Source of the DNA: an uncultured Clostridium sp.
GTDB lineage: Bacteria; Bacillota_I; Bacilli_A; RF39; UBA660
Direction: 5' to 3'
Assembly (NCBI GenBank): GCA_947427095.1
Contig: CANEGO010000004.1
Location: forward strand, 62,001-126,000
Length of the DNA stretch: 64,000 nucleotides
This document shows, in pieces, positions 50,063-60,374 of this stretch. Position 1 is the first letter of the stretch. Every line of letters begins with the position of its first letter. The notes beneath the pieces are model-generated. The model did not search any database. It was given only the letters and a program-made list of their open reading frames with translations, and was not told where the DNA came from. Both the position numbers and the translations under genes were made by a program.

Positions 50063-51463
50063 CTACCTATTCTTTTGGTTTAGTACCCTTAAAATTTTAG
50101 TAATTTTCCAACTCTTGGAATTTATAATATTATTAATTTCTTTTAAATAAATATCATTGTCATATTTTAATTTATTTATTTCATTATTTTTTTCTTCTAT
50201 GTTTTTATTTAAATTTAAAATAATGTTTCGCCTTTTAAGGCAATTTTCTCTAATCGATACTGCATAATTATTATCCGTATTTTTATAATTTCTCATTATG
50301 TAATTATAATGATACATATATATATCTACTTCACTAGGATTTTCACTTCTAAATTTTATATATTCGTCAGTAAGACTAAGTGAATACGGAGCGTAATAGC
50401 AAAAAATCAAATAATTTAAATCACGTACATTTATAACGTATTCATCATTGTATTCTAAAGTCGTATATGCAAAACGTTTAAAAGGCATTTTGCCAAGAGT
50501 ATATGAAGTTTTTCCTAAAAGCATAGCCTCTAATCCAATATTTGACACAGACGATATTATTTTTCTACACTTTGATACAAATTGCACTGATGAAACAGAA
50601 TTATCAATTGTGTATAAATCCTCTTTATCATATTTATAATCATAATTAGCAGGATGTTTTCTAATAATAATATTTTTATTTTTTTCAAAATTGGACATAC
50701 TTAATAGTATTTCTTCATTTGTTATAGAATCAGTTGACAAGGTTTCATAATCTTTTTTTAATCCTAATGCAATTCCAACATCATATTCTTCTTCACATAA
50801 ATTATTAATTTCTTCTTTTGTTAACAAAAGATTTATTAATTCCTTTCGGCTTAGTATTGGAACAGAATTATTCTTTGTTTCTTCAATAAATTTTTCATAT
50901 CTATAATTAAGTTCACTATCATCATATTTATTAGAAAATTGAAAATAATTCAATCCAAAATTATACGAAGGTTTTCTTATACCAGATAATTCCATCTCTA
51001 TTGTTTCTAATCCATACTTTTTTGCTACTTTGCATATTGTTTCATTATGTCTCCATAGAAATATATACTTTAAATCATTATATTTACTTTTTATTAATTT
51101 TATTTTTCCAGCAATAATTGATGCCAATGTTTTATCATAGTCATTCATTAGATTAATCCATGCATCATCTTTACTTTTATAATTTTTTAATACTAGTTGT
51201 GTTTCTTCATTAAATATAGTATATTTATCAACTTCATCAAACATTTTTTGATGAAGTTCAGGTATTTCATTTATCTTAGCAATCTTGTTCAAATTAATAT
51301 TAAAATTTTTTTCATAATATTTTGGATCTATAAAGTATTCTTCTTGGGCTAAAATTGGCCAATTATTTTTTTTACAATAATACAAAAATTTATAAAAACA
51401 TCCAAAAAATATTGGGAAATCATCTTTTACATTTATTCCAAAGAGAATTGGTAAACATTTCAT
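50063..51463 (-). CDS. Capsule-synthesis-like protein (KpsC/KpsS-like fold suspected)
   Basis: IIIRKHPANYDYKYDKEDLYTIDNSVSSVQFVSKCRKIISSVSNIGLEAMLLGKTSYTLGKMPF; adjacent to the KdsB-like gene. Confidence 0.5.
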   Translation of the reverse strand: MKCLPILFGINVKDDFPIFFGCFYKFLYYCKKNNWPILAQEEYFIDPKYYEKNFNINLNKIAKINEIPELHQKMFDEVDKYTIFNEETQLVLKNYKSKDDAWINLMNDYDKTLASIIAGKIKLIKSKYNDLKYIFLWRHNETICKVAKKYGLETIEMELSGIRKPSYNFGLNYFQFSNKYDDSELNYRYEKFIEETKNNSVPILSRKELINLLLTKEEINNLCEEEYDVGIALGLKKDYETLSTDSITNEEILLSMSNFEKNKNIIIRKHPANYDYKYDKEDLYTIDNSVSSVQFVSKCRKIISSVSNIGLEAMLLGKTSYTLGKMPFKRFAYTTLEYNDEYVINVRDLNYLIFCYYAPYSLSLTDEYIKFRSENPSEVDIYMYHYNYIMRNYKNTDNNYAVSIRENCLKRRNIILNLNKNIEEKNNEINKLKYDNDIYLKEINNIINSKSWKITKILRVLNQKNR

Positions 51464-52200
51464 TGTTCTAAATCTCCGGAAATTATTTTTTCAACCCTTT
51501 TTAAGTCTTTAGGAGTGTCAACAGAAAGCGTTTTACAATCTAAATCGATAAATTTAATATTTATGTCATTCTCAATATATCGTAATAAATCTATGTCCTC
51601 TATTGTTTCTAATTTACCTCTTTTGGTATTATGATAAAACTCTAAAGCCTTTTTATTAAACGCATAGACGCCCACATGTTTTTTATATAGAAAATCCATA
51701 CTTCCTTTAGGATAAGGAATTGGACTTCTTGATATGTATACACCATCTCCCTTATCATTAACAACCACTTTTAAATTTGTAAAATCAATAACCTCTATAG
51801 GGTCAGTAATAGTAGTAATAATGTTTGAAACATAACTTTCTTTTATCATCGAATTTGGAATTATACTTTTTATTGTATCTGGCTCTATTAGCGGTTCATC
51901 ACCATTTATTGAAATATAATAATCAGCGTTTATTTTTGTTGAAACTTCATATATTCTATCAGTTGGAGTCATATTATCTTCAGAAGTCATAATTACATTC
52001 ATATTATATTGTTCACACACATTTTTTATCTTTTCGCTATCAGTTGCTACATAAACTTCAGTTAATTCATTTACTTTTTTTACTTGGTTATAAGTCCACC
52101 AAATCATTGGTTTTCCACAAATATTTGCTAGTGGTTTCCCTTCAAATCTAGTAGACTTATATCGTGCTGGAATTATACCTATTATTTTCATAATAATCAC
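51460..52200 (-). CDS. kdsB: 3-deoxy-manno-octulosonate cytidylyltransferase-like (CMP-sugar synthetase)
   Basis: IIGIIPARYKSTRFEGKPLANICGKPMIWWTYNQ; YYISINGDEPLIEPDTI. Confidence 0.85.
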   Translation of the reverse strand: MIIMKIIGIIPARYKSTRFEGKPLANICGKPMIWWTYNQVKKVNELTEVYVATDSEKIKNVCEQYNMNVIMTSEDNMTPTDRIYEVSTKINADYYISINGDEPLIEPDTIKSIIPNSMIKESYVSNIITTITDPIEVIDFTNLKVVVNDKGDGVYISRSPIPYPKGSMDFLYKKHVGVYAFNKKALEFYHNTKRGKLETIEDIDLLRYIENDINIKFIDLDCKTLSVDTPKDLKRVEKIISGDLEQ

Positions 52201-52202
52201 CT

Positions 52203-54554
52203 CTATTTTTTATTTCTTTTAAATATTAAACCAATTTTCTTTGCTATGGATAAAAATAATAATAATATGCATTTAAAAAATTTAATTAATTCTCTTAATG
52301 CCTCTTCAATAATTTTAGCTTCATTAAATACATGAAATTTAATTGCGGCTTTTCTAAATATATCTTTAGTATTAGACATAAATTTTCTAATTAATTTTTT
52401 CAACTTATTTTTTCTTCCATAACATGGTAAATAATTATATTTAGCTTTAAAGTTTAATTCTTCATACGAATATTCGGAAATAGACTGTAATAAATATTGG
52501 TTTAAAAGTTCTAAGGCGATATCCTCATTATTAAACACTTTTGTATTTTTATCTTTTATTAGTTTAGCTATTATCTCATTCATTCTGGTATTCATTTGAT
52601 TTATTGTAAATCCAGATAACACTTTTTTTCTACAATTAGATTTGTAATATTTATTTTCTTTAAGTACAATTTCTATGGCTTTTACAAACTCATCAATTTC
52701 TTTTTCATCATAGTTATAATCTAAAACATCTTTTTCCTCTTGGTTAGTTTTAATTACGAAACCTACCGTATTATCAATTATTTCTGATTGCCCACCAACA
52801 TCTGATGAAATAACGGGAATTCCCATTGATAAAGACTCATACGTTGTTAGCGCTAATCCTTCTTTAATTGAGCAATTAAGAGTACAATCACTTATTGCAT
52901 ATATTTCTTTTGTGTTTTTTATACTACCCAAAAATTTTACTTTCCCCTCTTTTATTTCTTTATAAACAGAGTCCATAAGAGGATTTAATAGTGGGCCATC
53001 ACCGCAAATTAAAAATATTGAATCATTATGCTTTTTCAAATATTTTTTTATTATTTTAGATAATAAATATGGTCTTTTCTGATCTGCAATTCTTGCAATA
53101 AATGATATTACTTTCTTATTAAAAGGTACATCATATTTTTCTTTTATTTTTAAAATTTCTTCTTTTGTATAATTATTATTAAATTTTTCTTCATCAACAC
53201 CAATATATACTGTGTCTATTTCTTTTTCATTTCTTTTAAAATAATCAATTAATATTTTTTCTGAGCTTTTATTGCACAATAAGGTTTTATCGATAACAGA
53301 AGCCACTGCACTTGAATCTCTAGAATATCCACCATTTCTGTTATACCATTCTTCCATATGAATATAATCCATTATTTTAATTTTTGGAAACTTGTTTTTT
53401 AAATATGGCAAACACATGTAACCATAAATACTATTAGTATTAAATATTAATTCACTTTCGTTCTTTTTAATTAGATATTCAATAAATAGATGCCAATATT
53501 TCCTATCTAAAAATGATGGTAATATGTAATATGAATCAACATACTTTTTAACTTCACTTAACCATATATTTTCACTTATGTTTGTAAAAATTGCTGTTAC
53601 TGAATATTTCTTATTTATTCCCTTTAAAAAATCAATATTAAATTTATCTGCTCCACCCATAACCATATGTGGCATAATCATAATTATATTTTTTTTCTTT
53701 CTTTCAATCTTAGACGGTATCTCAAAAACATTTTCTTTAATATTAACATTGTTCCATTCATAATTATCTTTAGGATACTCTAAATATTTTAAATTAGAAT
53801 CTATCTCTTTTATATATGGTTCAAGTAATTCATGGGTTCTATTTTTATTTTTACTAGCAGTGCTTAATTCTCCTTGCTTTTTTCTTCTATACCAAAAACC
53901 ATAATAATTTAAACGTAAAGGCACCTTTCCTTTTGAAAAAAATTTCATCCAAAAAATCCAATCTTCGTTTATTCCTTTTTCCTTAAGACCATATCCTCCA
54001 ACTTCAAAGAAATCTTTTTTTCTAATCAAAGCGGTTGCCACTAATACGTTATCTTTTTTTTCTCTTTCTATGTCGAATCTAACATCCCATAAATAATTAA
54101 TTTCCCCAAACCCAACTGTATTTGTATAAGAAAATGTTGCCTCCGGATTTGTTAATAAAGAACAGTATAAACATTCAATATAATTTAATTCAATTAAATC
54201 ATCGTCATCTAAAAACAATAAATATTCACTATATTTACTGGACTTATTGGCACCGTAATCCCTAGTAGCAGCAAGTCCTTCATTTTTCTTATGAAAAATT
54301 TTAATTCTTTCATCTTTTTTTTCTAGTTTTTCTAATACTTTTAAACTTTCTTTATCTTGGCTACCATCATCAACTATTATCCATTCAAACCATGGAAAAG
54401 TTTGATTTAATACACAATCAGCCGTATCAAGAATATATTTTCCGGAATTATAAAACGGAGTTACTATTGTTACTATTGGTTTGAATTTTCCAATAGTAAT
54501 TTTCTCAAATTCTTTTTTTCTGTATATAGGTGTTACACTGTAATCAAAATTCAT
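52203..54554 (-). CDS. GT2-GT4 fusion glycosyltransferase
   Basis: N-terminal PIVTIVTPFYNSGKYILDTADCVLNQTFPWFEWIIVDDGS; C-terminal VISFIARIADQKRPYLLSKII ... EGLALTTYESLSMGIPVISSDVGGQSEII. Confidence 0.9.
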   Translation of the reverse strand: MNFDYSVTPIYRKKEFEKITIGKFKPIVTIVTPFYNSGKYILDTADCVLNQTFPWFEWIIVDDGSQDKESLKVLEKLEKKDERIKIFHKKNEGLAATRDYGANKSSKYSEYLLFLDDDDLIELNYIECLYCSLLTNPEATFSYTNTVGFGEINYLWDVRFDIEREKKDNVLVATALIRKKDFFEVGGYGLKEKGINEDWIFWMKFFSKGKVPLRLNYYGFWYRRKKQGELSTASKNKNRTHELLEPYIKEIDSNLKYLEYPKDNYEWNNVNIKENVFEIPSKIERKKKNIIMIMPHMVMGGADKFNIDFLKGINKKYSVTAIFTNISENIWLSEVKKYVDSYYILPSFLDRKYWHLFIEYLIKKNESELIFNTNSIYGYMCLPYLKNKFPKIKIMDYIHMEEWYNRNGGYSRDSSAVASVIDKTLLCNKSSEKILIDYFKRNEKEIDTVYIGVDEEKFNNNYTKEEILKIKEKYDVPFNKKVISFIARIADQKRPYLLSKIIKKYLKKHNDSIFLICGDGPLLNPLMDSVYKEIKEGKVKFLGSIKNTKEIYAISDCTLNCSIKEGLALTTYESLSMGIPVISSDVGGQSEIIDNTVGFVIKTNQEEKDVLDYNYDEKEIDEFVKAIEIVLKENKYYKSNCRKKVLSGFTINQMNTRMNEIIAKLIKDKNTKVFNNEDIALELLNQYLLQSISEYSYEELNFKAKYNYLPCYGRKNKLKKLIRKFMSNTKDIFRKAAIKFHVFNEAKIIEEALRELIKFFKCILLLFLSIAKKIGLIFKRNKK

Positions 54555-54571
54555 ATGTATATTCCTTCTTT

Positions 54572-55306
54572 CTAGCCAAGTTGAGATTCATAATATTCAT
54601 CACAAATTTTATCTGCATCTCCAATTTTTACTATTTTACCATGTTCTAACCAAATCACCTTTGTACACAAATCTTTAATTGATTTTATTGAATGAGATAC
54701 ATATAAAACCGTTGTTCCTTTATTTATCATTTCCATCATCTTATTCTTACTTTTTTCTTGAAATTTCAAATCTCCGACCGATAAAATTTCATCAACTATT
54801 AAAATTTCAGGATCAACTATTGTTGCAATAGAAAAGGCTAACTTTGCTGTCATACCTGAAGAAAAATTTTTAACAGGAACATCTAAAAAATCTCTAAGCT
54901 CTGAAAACTCAACTATTTCGTCAAATTTTTCGTTCAAAAATTTTTTAGAATAACCAAGTATAGCACCATTTAAATATATATTTTCTCTAGCAGTTAAATT
55001 ACCATCAAATCCAGCACCTAATTCAATCATAGGGGATATAACGCCGTTTACTACTACTTTACCATTTGTTGGTTTCATAACTCCGCTAACCACTTTCAAA
55101 AGGGTTGACTTACCTGCGCCATTACTTCCTATAAGGCCTACAACCTCACCTTTTCCAACATAGAAATTAATATCTTTAAGAGCCCAAAATTCTTCTTTTT
55201 TACGTTTATCTTTTTTAGTAAATAAATTTATAAATGCTTGTTTAATAGAAAATTCTTTTTCCATACCAAGGTTGAATTTCATCGATACATTTTTTATATT
55301 TATCAT
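54572..55306 (-). CDS. Polysaccharide/teichoic acid ABC exporter, ATPase (Wzt/TagH-like)
   Basis: GLIGSNGAGKSTLLKVVSGVMKP; VKNFSSGMTAKLAFSIATIVDPEILIVDEILSVGD. Confidence 0.95.
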   Translation of the reverse strand: MINIKNVSMKFNLGMEKEFSIKQAFINLFTKKDKRKKEEFWALKDINFYVGKGEVVGLIGSNGAGKSTLLKVVSGVMKPTNGKVVVNGVISPMIELGAGFDGNLTARENIYLNGAILGYSKKFLNEKFDEIVEFSELRDFLDVPVKNFSSGMTAKLAFSIATIVDPEILIVDEILSVGDLKFQEKSKNKMMEMINKGTTVLYVSHSIKSIKDLCTKVIWLEHGKIVKIGDADKICDEYYESQLG

Positions 55307-55315
55307 AATAACCTC

Positions 55316-56128
55316 CTAAATATAATATATAAATTTGTCTTGATTTTTTCTAAAAATTAAGGCACCAATAGCAAGCGTTCCTACACCTATTAAACCTAAT
55401 ATTCCCATCGTTGTAAAAGAAGGTCTTTGAGCATACAAAACAATTGATCTTGCTGCTGTTAAAAATTGATACATAGGATTAAAATGCATAAGTGTTTGTA
55501 ATTTAGCCGGTAATATTTCTATACTATAAAATACCGGTGTCAAATAATTCCATAACGTAAGAACTATACCATATATGTGCCATACATCCCTCAAAAAAAC
55601 CGATAAACATGAAAGAATAAGACTCATACCTACAGTGAATAAAAGCATGCATAAAAATATGTATGGTAGTATTAAAAAATATATATTAAAATGACACGTA
55701 TAATCACCTAAACCTACATAAGATAATGCTATTATTGCTAACCATGGTATTAATGTCAGTAAAAAATCAATCCCAACAAACAAACATTTTGCTATTGGAA
55801 ATATATATTTAGGAATATATACTTTATTTATCAATGAAAAATTTTCAACAACTGATGTCATACCAGCATTTGATGCTGCACTAAAATAATTAAACATTAT
55901 AATACCAGTCATTAAATAAACTATGTAATTCACGCCTTCAACCTTAAATTTAAACATTTGAGAAAAAACAACTGCCATAACAGCCATTGTTAAAATTGGG
56001 TTCAAAAGACTCCATAAAACTCCCAATACACTTCTTTTGTATTTAACCTTAAAATCTCTTGATATTAATTGGGTCATTAAAAACCAGTATCTTTTAAAAT
56101 TACTAATCATACCTTTTATTATTTTCAT
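55316..56128 (-). CDS. Polysaccharide/teichoic acid ABC exporter, permease (Wzm/TagG-like)
   Basis: LISRDFKVKYKRSVLGVLWSLLNPILTMAVMAVVFSQMFKF. Confidence 0.95.
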   Translation of the reverse strand: MKIIKGMISNFKRYWFLMTQLISRDFKVKYKRSVLGVLWSLLNPILTMAVMAVVFSQMFKFKVEGVNYIVYLMTGIIMFNYFSAASNAGMTSVVENFSLINKVYIPKYIFPIAKCLFVGIDFLLTLIPWLAIIALSYVGLGDYTCHFNIYFLILPYIFLCMLLFTVGMSLILSCLSVFLRDVWHIYGIVLTLWNYLTPVFYSIEILPAKLQTLMHFNPMYQFLTAARSIVLYAQRPSFTTMGILGLIGVGTLAIGALIFRKNQDKFIYYI

Positions 56129-56440
56129 GTCACACCTCTATAATCTTTTGTCTATTTAATTATAGCATACATTATAAAAAAATAAAAACCAAAGAAAATT
56201 TATTTTTTGGTTTTATATTAAAATTACAAATTATTTATTTAATACTTAGCAAGGCTTCTTTCACTCAAGTTTAATAGCCGAGCAAATTATAAAAACTAGT
56301 GAGCAGAAACAAAATTAATCATCAAATTTCAACTTTCTAATTTATCATTAATTGTTCTAGCATCACTTCATCTGATACATGACCACTTATTACGTCTTTA
56401 GCTCTAAAATTTGAATTACAATCAATAAACATATTTTTAC

Positions 56441-57421
56441 TTACCGCGTAGCATAGATTATATTAAAAAAACAATACGTTTTAGTTAATAACTTATTTCC
56501 TTCTATATATCTTTTTATAAAATTTCTTTTTTGTTTCCATATTTTATTTTTCTTCCACCTTGGAAACTCTTTATTTAAATAATCAAACGCTTTATCTATA
56601 AAATCATTTCTAATTTTTTTATCCTTTTGATATTTTTGTTGTAAAGTGTATCTAAAAATTGTTCTCATGTTTAAATACTCTACATAAGAATATATTTCAT
56701 CGTAATAATCCAACTTTTTTAAATCTAAATTAACCCGCTCCATAACCTTTAAAATATCGAATACCTTATTATTCATCGTTGTAGTTTGGCTACCTTGATG
56801 AATAATATAATTATAATAAACGCCTTTTACCTTACCAATTTTTTTTGCTCTTGTAATTAGTTTAGGCATAACAAATAAATCCTCATATTTTAATTTTTCA
56901 GAAAAAAGCGTATTATCATCAAATAAATTTCTCAAAAATAACTTGTTAACTGGCCCTAAATTAATACCTAATAAAATATTTGGATTATCTTTTACACGCG
57001 AGTCCTTAAAATCATCGGTGGTTTCATATCCAATTATCTTTTCTTTATCATCTATTTTTTTTATATCACAGAAAACAAGTTCAAGATTACTACGTTTAGC
57101 CTTGTTGTACATCTTTTCATAAATATTGATATCTACAAAATCATCACTATCAACAAATGTCAAATATTCACCGCTTGCTTTTTTTATACCAAAGTTTCTA
57201 CTATAACCAATTCCTTTATTAGTTTTATTGTGGAAAACTTTTATTTTATCTTTGTATTTTTTTTCATACTCTTTTAATATAACATTAGAATTATCTGGGG
57301 ATTTATCATCTACAATAATTATTTCAATATCAGAAAGTGTTTGATTAACCAAACTATCTAAACATCTTTTTAAATATTTTTCAGAATTATAAACTGGTAC
57401 TATTACTGATACTTTTTTCAT
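56441..57421 (-). CDS. GT2 glycosyltransferase
   Basis: VSVIVPVYNSEKYLKRCLDSLVNQTLSDIEIIIVDDKSPDNS. Confidence 0.92.
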   Translation of the reverse strand: MKKVSVIVPVYNSEKYLKRCLDSLVNQTLSDIEIIIVDDKSPDNSNVILKEYEKKYKDKIKVFHNKTNKGIGYSRNFGIKKASGEYLTFVDSDDFVDINIYEKMYNKAKRSNLELVFCDIKKIDDKEKIIGYETTDDFKDSRVKDNPNILLGINLGPVNKLFLRNLFDDNTLFSEKLKYEDLFVMPKLITRAKKIGKVKGVYYNYIIHQGSQTTTMNNKVFDILKVMERVNLDLKKLDYYDEIYSYVEYLNMRTIFRYTLQQKYQKDKKIRNDFIDKAFDYLNKEFPRWKKNKIWKQKRNFIKRYIEGNKLLTKTYCFFNIIYATR

Positions 57422-58359
57422 TTAACCACCTTCAGATACAAATTCAAATTTAACTTCATTAACATCTTCTTTATTTTCCTTATCCTAGTATTTACTAAAA
57501 TACCATCAAATACTTTTAATTTTTTTAATTCATGAACATATACTTTTCTTTCATCTTTTTTTAATTCTCTTGCTTTAACAATAGTAGAGTTTGATATATA
57601 ACTTAAATAGTAATCATCATAATTATTTTCATTACTTACGTTTTTGGAAAATAGCCTTAAATATTTATATTGTTCTATCATATCAAAAGCTTTTTTTACA
57701 GTTTTCTTATAATCACTATTATTCATAATGCTACCATCTCTTGTAATATAATGATATCCAGCATAATTAATTGATTTAACTTTTCTAGCTTTATATATTA
57801 CATATGGTATAAGACCAAAATCCTCATGATAAACACCTTCTTTAAAACTAAACTTATTCTTTATATAATAATCAGTTTTAAAAACATAACAACAAGCTGG
57901 TTCTACAAAATGATAATCTGTAAGGTACTTAAATGCATCATAGCCTTTCATTACATCAAATGGTTTTTCATTATGTGCTTTAACATTTTCACCATTTTCA
58001 TCTTCTGTTATAATTTGAAATCTTAATACTTCTATATCATTTATCTCTTTATCTATCTCTTTTAATAAACTTTTTTCTACATAGTCATCACTATCAATGA
58101 AAATTAAATATTTACCGCTTGCTTCTTTAACACCATTATTACGTGTCATTGATAAACCTTGATTCTTTTGATTAATAACCTTAATATTATCATACTTTTT
58201 TTCATATCTTGAAATAATACTTTCACTATTATCTGTCGAACCATCATTAACTACTATTATTTCAAAATCTTTAAATGTTTGATTCACAAGTGAATCAAAG
58301 CACTTTTTTAAGTACTTACTAGTATTATAAACTGGCACTATAAAACTATATTTAACCAT
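57418..58359 (-). CDS. GT2 glycosyltransferase
   Basis: YSFIVPVYNTSKYLKKCFDSLVNQTFKDFEIIVVNDGSTDNSE. Confidence 0.92.
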   Translation of the reverse strand: MVKYSFIVPVYNTSKYLKKCFDSLVNQTFKDFEIIVVNDGSTDNSESIISRYEKKYDNIKVINQKNQGLSMTRNNGVKEASGKYLIFIDSDDYVEKSLLKEIDKEINDIEVLRFQIITEDENGENVKAHNEKPFDVMKGYDAFKYLTDYHFVEPACCYVFKTDYYIKNKFSFKEGVYHEDFGLIPYVIYKARKVKSINYAGYHYITRDGSIMNNSDYKKTVKKAFDMIEQYKYLRLFSKNVSNENNYDDYYLSYISNSTIVKARELKKDERKVYVHELKKLKVFDGILVNTRIRKIKKMLMKLNLNLYLKVVK

Positions 58360-59456
58360 TATTTATTCTCCATTATCTTGTAGATTAATTCCATTCTTTT
58401 TTTATTTAAAATATTATAATCTACCGTTTCTTTTATCTTTTCTTTTGCTGTGGATAACTCTTTTACCTTATTATATATGTTTTCAGCACTTACTACGTAA
58501 CCAAATCTATTCGGGATAGATATATAATCATCTGATACATTTATTGTTGTTATTATTGGTTTTTCTAATATTATAGCTTCATTATATACAACAGGAAATC
58601 CTTCATATCTAGAAGTTAAAATTAAATAATCGCAAGCTTTCATATATGGATAAGGGTTTTTCTTTGATCCAAAAAATACAACGTTATCTAATTTTTCATT
58701 TTTTACAATTTCTTTATATTTTTTTTCATCAGGACCACTTCCTACTACCCAAAATAACGCTTTAACTTTTTCTTCTTTACATTTTTTAGCTACGTCTAAA
58801 AGTAAAGTAAGTCTTTTTTGGTGTTCATTTAATCTTCCAACATATAAAAATATTTTTTTAGTGTTTTTTTCATAATTTATTCTTTTTTTAGATAGTTTTA
58901 TTATTCTTTTATTATCTATCAAATTATTTATAGTAATAAATCTTTCTTTTAATTTTGGGTAGATTTTGCATAAATCTTTTCTTGATTCATTACTTACAAA
59001 CACAGTATGATTATATTTTTCTATTTTTATTTTATCAAAAAACTGTTTCGTTTCTTCTTTATTATTTTTAAATAACTGAAAATAATTATTATGTACAAAT
59101 AAAATTTTATTATTAGATGATGTCCTTGCTACAAACCCGCAAGGACCCGAATACGTTGCATAACAAATACTAGAATTATATCTCTTGTAATTAAAAAGTA
59201 GCCACTTCATTCTTTTCAATAAATTAATAAACTTTCTAATTATAATATTTTTATTAGTACTTACTTTATATTCCTTTATTTTAATATTCTTTGGCACATC
59301 TTTTAAAAAGGCTCCCTTTATTTCTTCTAAAACTAAAGTAATATCATACTTCTCTAAATCCATGTTTTTAAGTAAATTAATTAGAGACGTTTCAATACCA
59401 CCAAAATCAAGATTATAGGATGCAATAAGAATTTTCTTTTTCATAACGTTTATCAC
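58359..59456 (-). CDS. GT4 glycosyltransferase
   Basis: SYNLDFGGIETSLINLLKNMD; FLYVGRLNEHQKRLTLLLDVAKKCKEEK; LTSRYEGFPVVYNEAIILEKPIITT. Confidence 0.9.
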   Translation of the reverse strand: MINVMKKKILIASYNLDFGGIETSLINLLKNMDLEKYDITLVLEEIKGAFLKDVPKNIKIKEYKVSTNKNIIIRKFINLLKRMKWLLFNYKRYNSSICYATYSGPCGFVARTSSNNKILFVHNNYFQLFKNNKEETKQFFDKIKIEKYNHTVFVSNESRKDLCKIYPKLKERFITINNLIDNKRIIKLSKKRINYEKNTKKIFLYVGRLNEHQKRLTLLLDVAKKCKEEKVKALFWVVGSGPDEKKYKEIVKNEKLDNVVFFGSKKNPYPYMKACDYLILTSRYEGFPVVYNEAIILEKPIITTINVSDDYISIPNRFGYVVSAENIYNKVKELSTAKEKIKETVDYNILNKKRMELIYKIMENK

Positions 59457-59558
59457 CTAATATAATTATAGTATATATTACTTTTTTTTACAAATTAAAA
59501 ACATCACTATTAATGATGTCTTCTTTGTTCTGATACTCCTTTATATTTTTATAATTAA

Positions 59559-60173
59559 TTATCCAAGTATATAAAATAACATGTTTTTAGATAAAGGACT
59601 TTTATAATAAAATCTAGACATTTTATTAATTATTTCAAGCATTTTAGTTTCATCTTCTCCATCATACTTATTAAAATCTTGCCATAAATTAATAAAATAT
59701 AAATCTATTTTGATATTTTTCTTATATTTTTGATTTTCAAATAAATAATATTCTGGTGAAGCATAATAATACATTTCCTCTTCATATCCTGGTTGAACAC
59801 AATGTATAATATTTCCTTCATTTCTTTTTTTATTAGATATAGTTAATGGAAAATCTTTTTTATTAAATTCCTTGCTCAATATTTTAACCTTCTTTTCACA
59901 ATTAGATAATATGCAATTTTCACAATTAATCATTGAATAAAGCTCCTTTATTAATGCATGAATATTATCATTAAAATGTTCAGTTTTTAATTGTAAAATA
60001 ATATAATCATTACCATATATACATTCATACTTAGACACATCTATCATATTATTTAAATCTTTTAATATATCATCCTTATTTTCAAAAACATTAAACTTTT
60101 CAGATGATTCCCACCCATCTTTCTTTTTCATTACTATAGAAGTAGCTATTCCTGCTGCTAAATATCTTCCCAT
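59559..60173 (-). CDS. Hypothetical protein
   Basis: 204-aa ORF starting MGRYLAAGIATSIVMKKKDGW; no family recognised. Confidence 0.5.
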   Translation of the reverse strand: MGRYLAAGIATSIVMKKKDGWESSEKFNVFENKDDILKDLNNMIDVSKYECIYGNDYIILQLKTEHFNDNIHALIKELYSMINCENCILSNCEKKVKILSKEFNKKDFPLTISNKKRNEGNIIHCVQPGYEEEMYYYASPEYYLFENQKYKKNIKIDLYFINLWQDFNKYDGEDETKMLEIINKMSRFYYKSPLSKNMLFYILG

Positions 60174-60374
60174 TTTATATCATCTCCTTCTTTTAATAAT
60201 AATTTATCATACATATATTCATATATACATATCAGGTTTTTCTAATTAACTAAAAACATAATTTATATCGTATAAAAAGAAAAATAAAGTTCTAATAAAA
60301 CAATTGATTTTTTATTTTGCTTATGATAGTATATACAAAAATTAAATCATGTTTAAGAAAGAGGTATAGTATAA

